Source: JBBKXP01 sp038251315 (GTDB taxonomy: Bacteria > Pseudomonadota > Alphaproteobacteria > Rhodobacterales > Rhodobacteraceae). From it: 24,804 nt of DNA. Of the stretch, positions 24,723-24,804 are shown piece after piece; position 1 is the first letter of the stretch, and the number at the start of each line of letters is the position of its first letter. The position numbers were made by a program, and so were the translations under genes. The notes beneath the pieces were generated by a model. That model searched no databases. It was not told the origin of the DNA and saw only the letters and a list, made by a program, of their open reading frames with translations. Location: the NCBI GenBank assembly GCA_038251315.1, contig JBBSBK010000046.1, forward strand, positions 1 to 24,804, given 5' to 3'.

Positions 24723-24804
24723 TCAGTTGCCGTCAAACTTTTCCGCGATCACCTCGCGGTATTCCTGTTCGGAAAACCGCAGCAAGATGGCGAAGTAACC
24801 GACG
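24723..24804 (-). CDS. 3' end of an unidentified gene, truncated by the window edge
   Basis: The last 26-27 codons on the minus strand are open to the window end and finish FSEQEYREVIAEKFDGN before a TGA at 24723-24725. The upstream part visible (VGYFAILLR) is hydrophobic, so this could be the end of a membrane protein, possibly another transporter component. It is the first visible member of the operon leading into the 55-residue protein and the APC permease. Confidence 0.5.
   Translation of the reverse strand, partial: VGYFAILLRFSEQEYREVIAEKFDGN

Overview
The window is a GC-rich (roughly 60-65 % by eye), densely packed segment of an alphaproteobacterial chromosome, most likely from a marine Rhodobacterales (Roseobacter-group) bacterium. 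That placement rests on protein character and gene content and is an inference. Almost everything recognisable belongs to growth on methylated amines: demethylation of dimethylamine (DMA), the N-methylglutamate (NMG) route for monomethylamine (MMA), and disposal of the released C1 units.

Layout. (1) 1-2923, plus strand: 3' part of a class V (serine-glyoxylate type) aminotransferase, then malate-CoA ligase mtkA-mtkB, a serine-cycle block. (2) 3018-7277, minus strand: operon mgsA-mgsB-mgsC-gmaS (NMG synthase and gamma-glutamylmethylamide synthetase), ending in a hairpin terminator. (3) 7278-7597: 320-bp divergent control region with an exact 60-bp-spaced direct repeat. (4) 7598-11413, plus strand: dimethylamine monooxygenase operon dmmD-dmmA-dmmB-dmmC; dmmD carries a one-base frameshift. 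(5) 11417-13174: divergent regulator pair, an XRE-cupin repressor-type gene (minus) and a GlxA-type AraC regulator (plus). (6) 13180-18248, minus strand: mgdA-mgdB-mgdC-mgdD (NMG dehydrogenase, heterotetrameric sarcosine-oxidase-like), with a LysR gene upstream (18340-19296). (7) 19460-21835, plus strand: a 791-residue fusion of a duplicated DUF1989 region with a GcvT-like aminomethyltransferase, the best candidate here for an undescribed enzyme, followed by a probable remnant of a second GlxA-type regulator. (8) 22083-24804, minus strand: two small membrane proteins of unknown function, a terminator, an APC-family permease, a 55-residue one-helix protein and the 3' end of another gene.

How it fits together (established pathway, applied by inference): DMA is oxidatively demethylated by Dmm to MMA plus a C1 unit. 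GmaS couples MMA to glutamate, MgsABC converts gamma-glutamylmethylamide to NMG, and MgdABCD oxidises NMG to glutamate plus methylene-tetrahydrofolate. The aminotransferase and malate-CoA ligase could feed C1 carbon into a serine cycle. Four separate proteins carry GcvT-like folate modules, so C1 capture on tetrahydrofolate is the common theme. No trimethylamine monooxygenase, TMAO demethylase, tRNA, rRNA, IS element or CRISPR array was seen.
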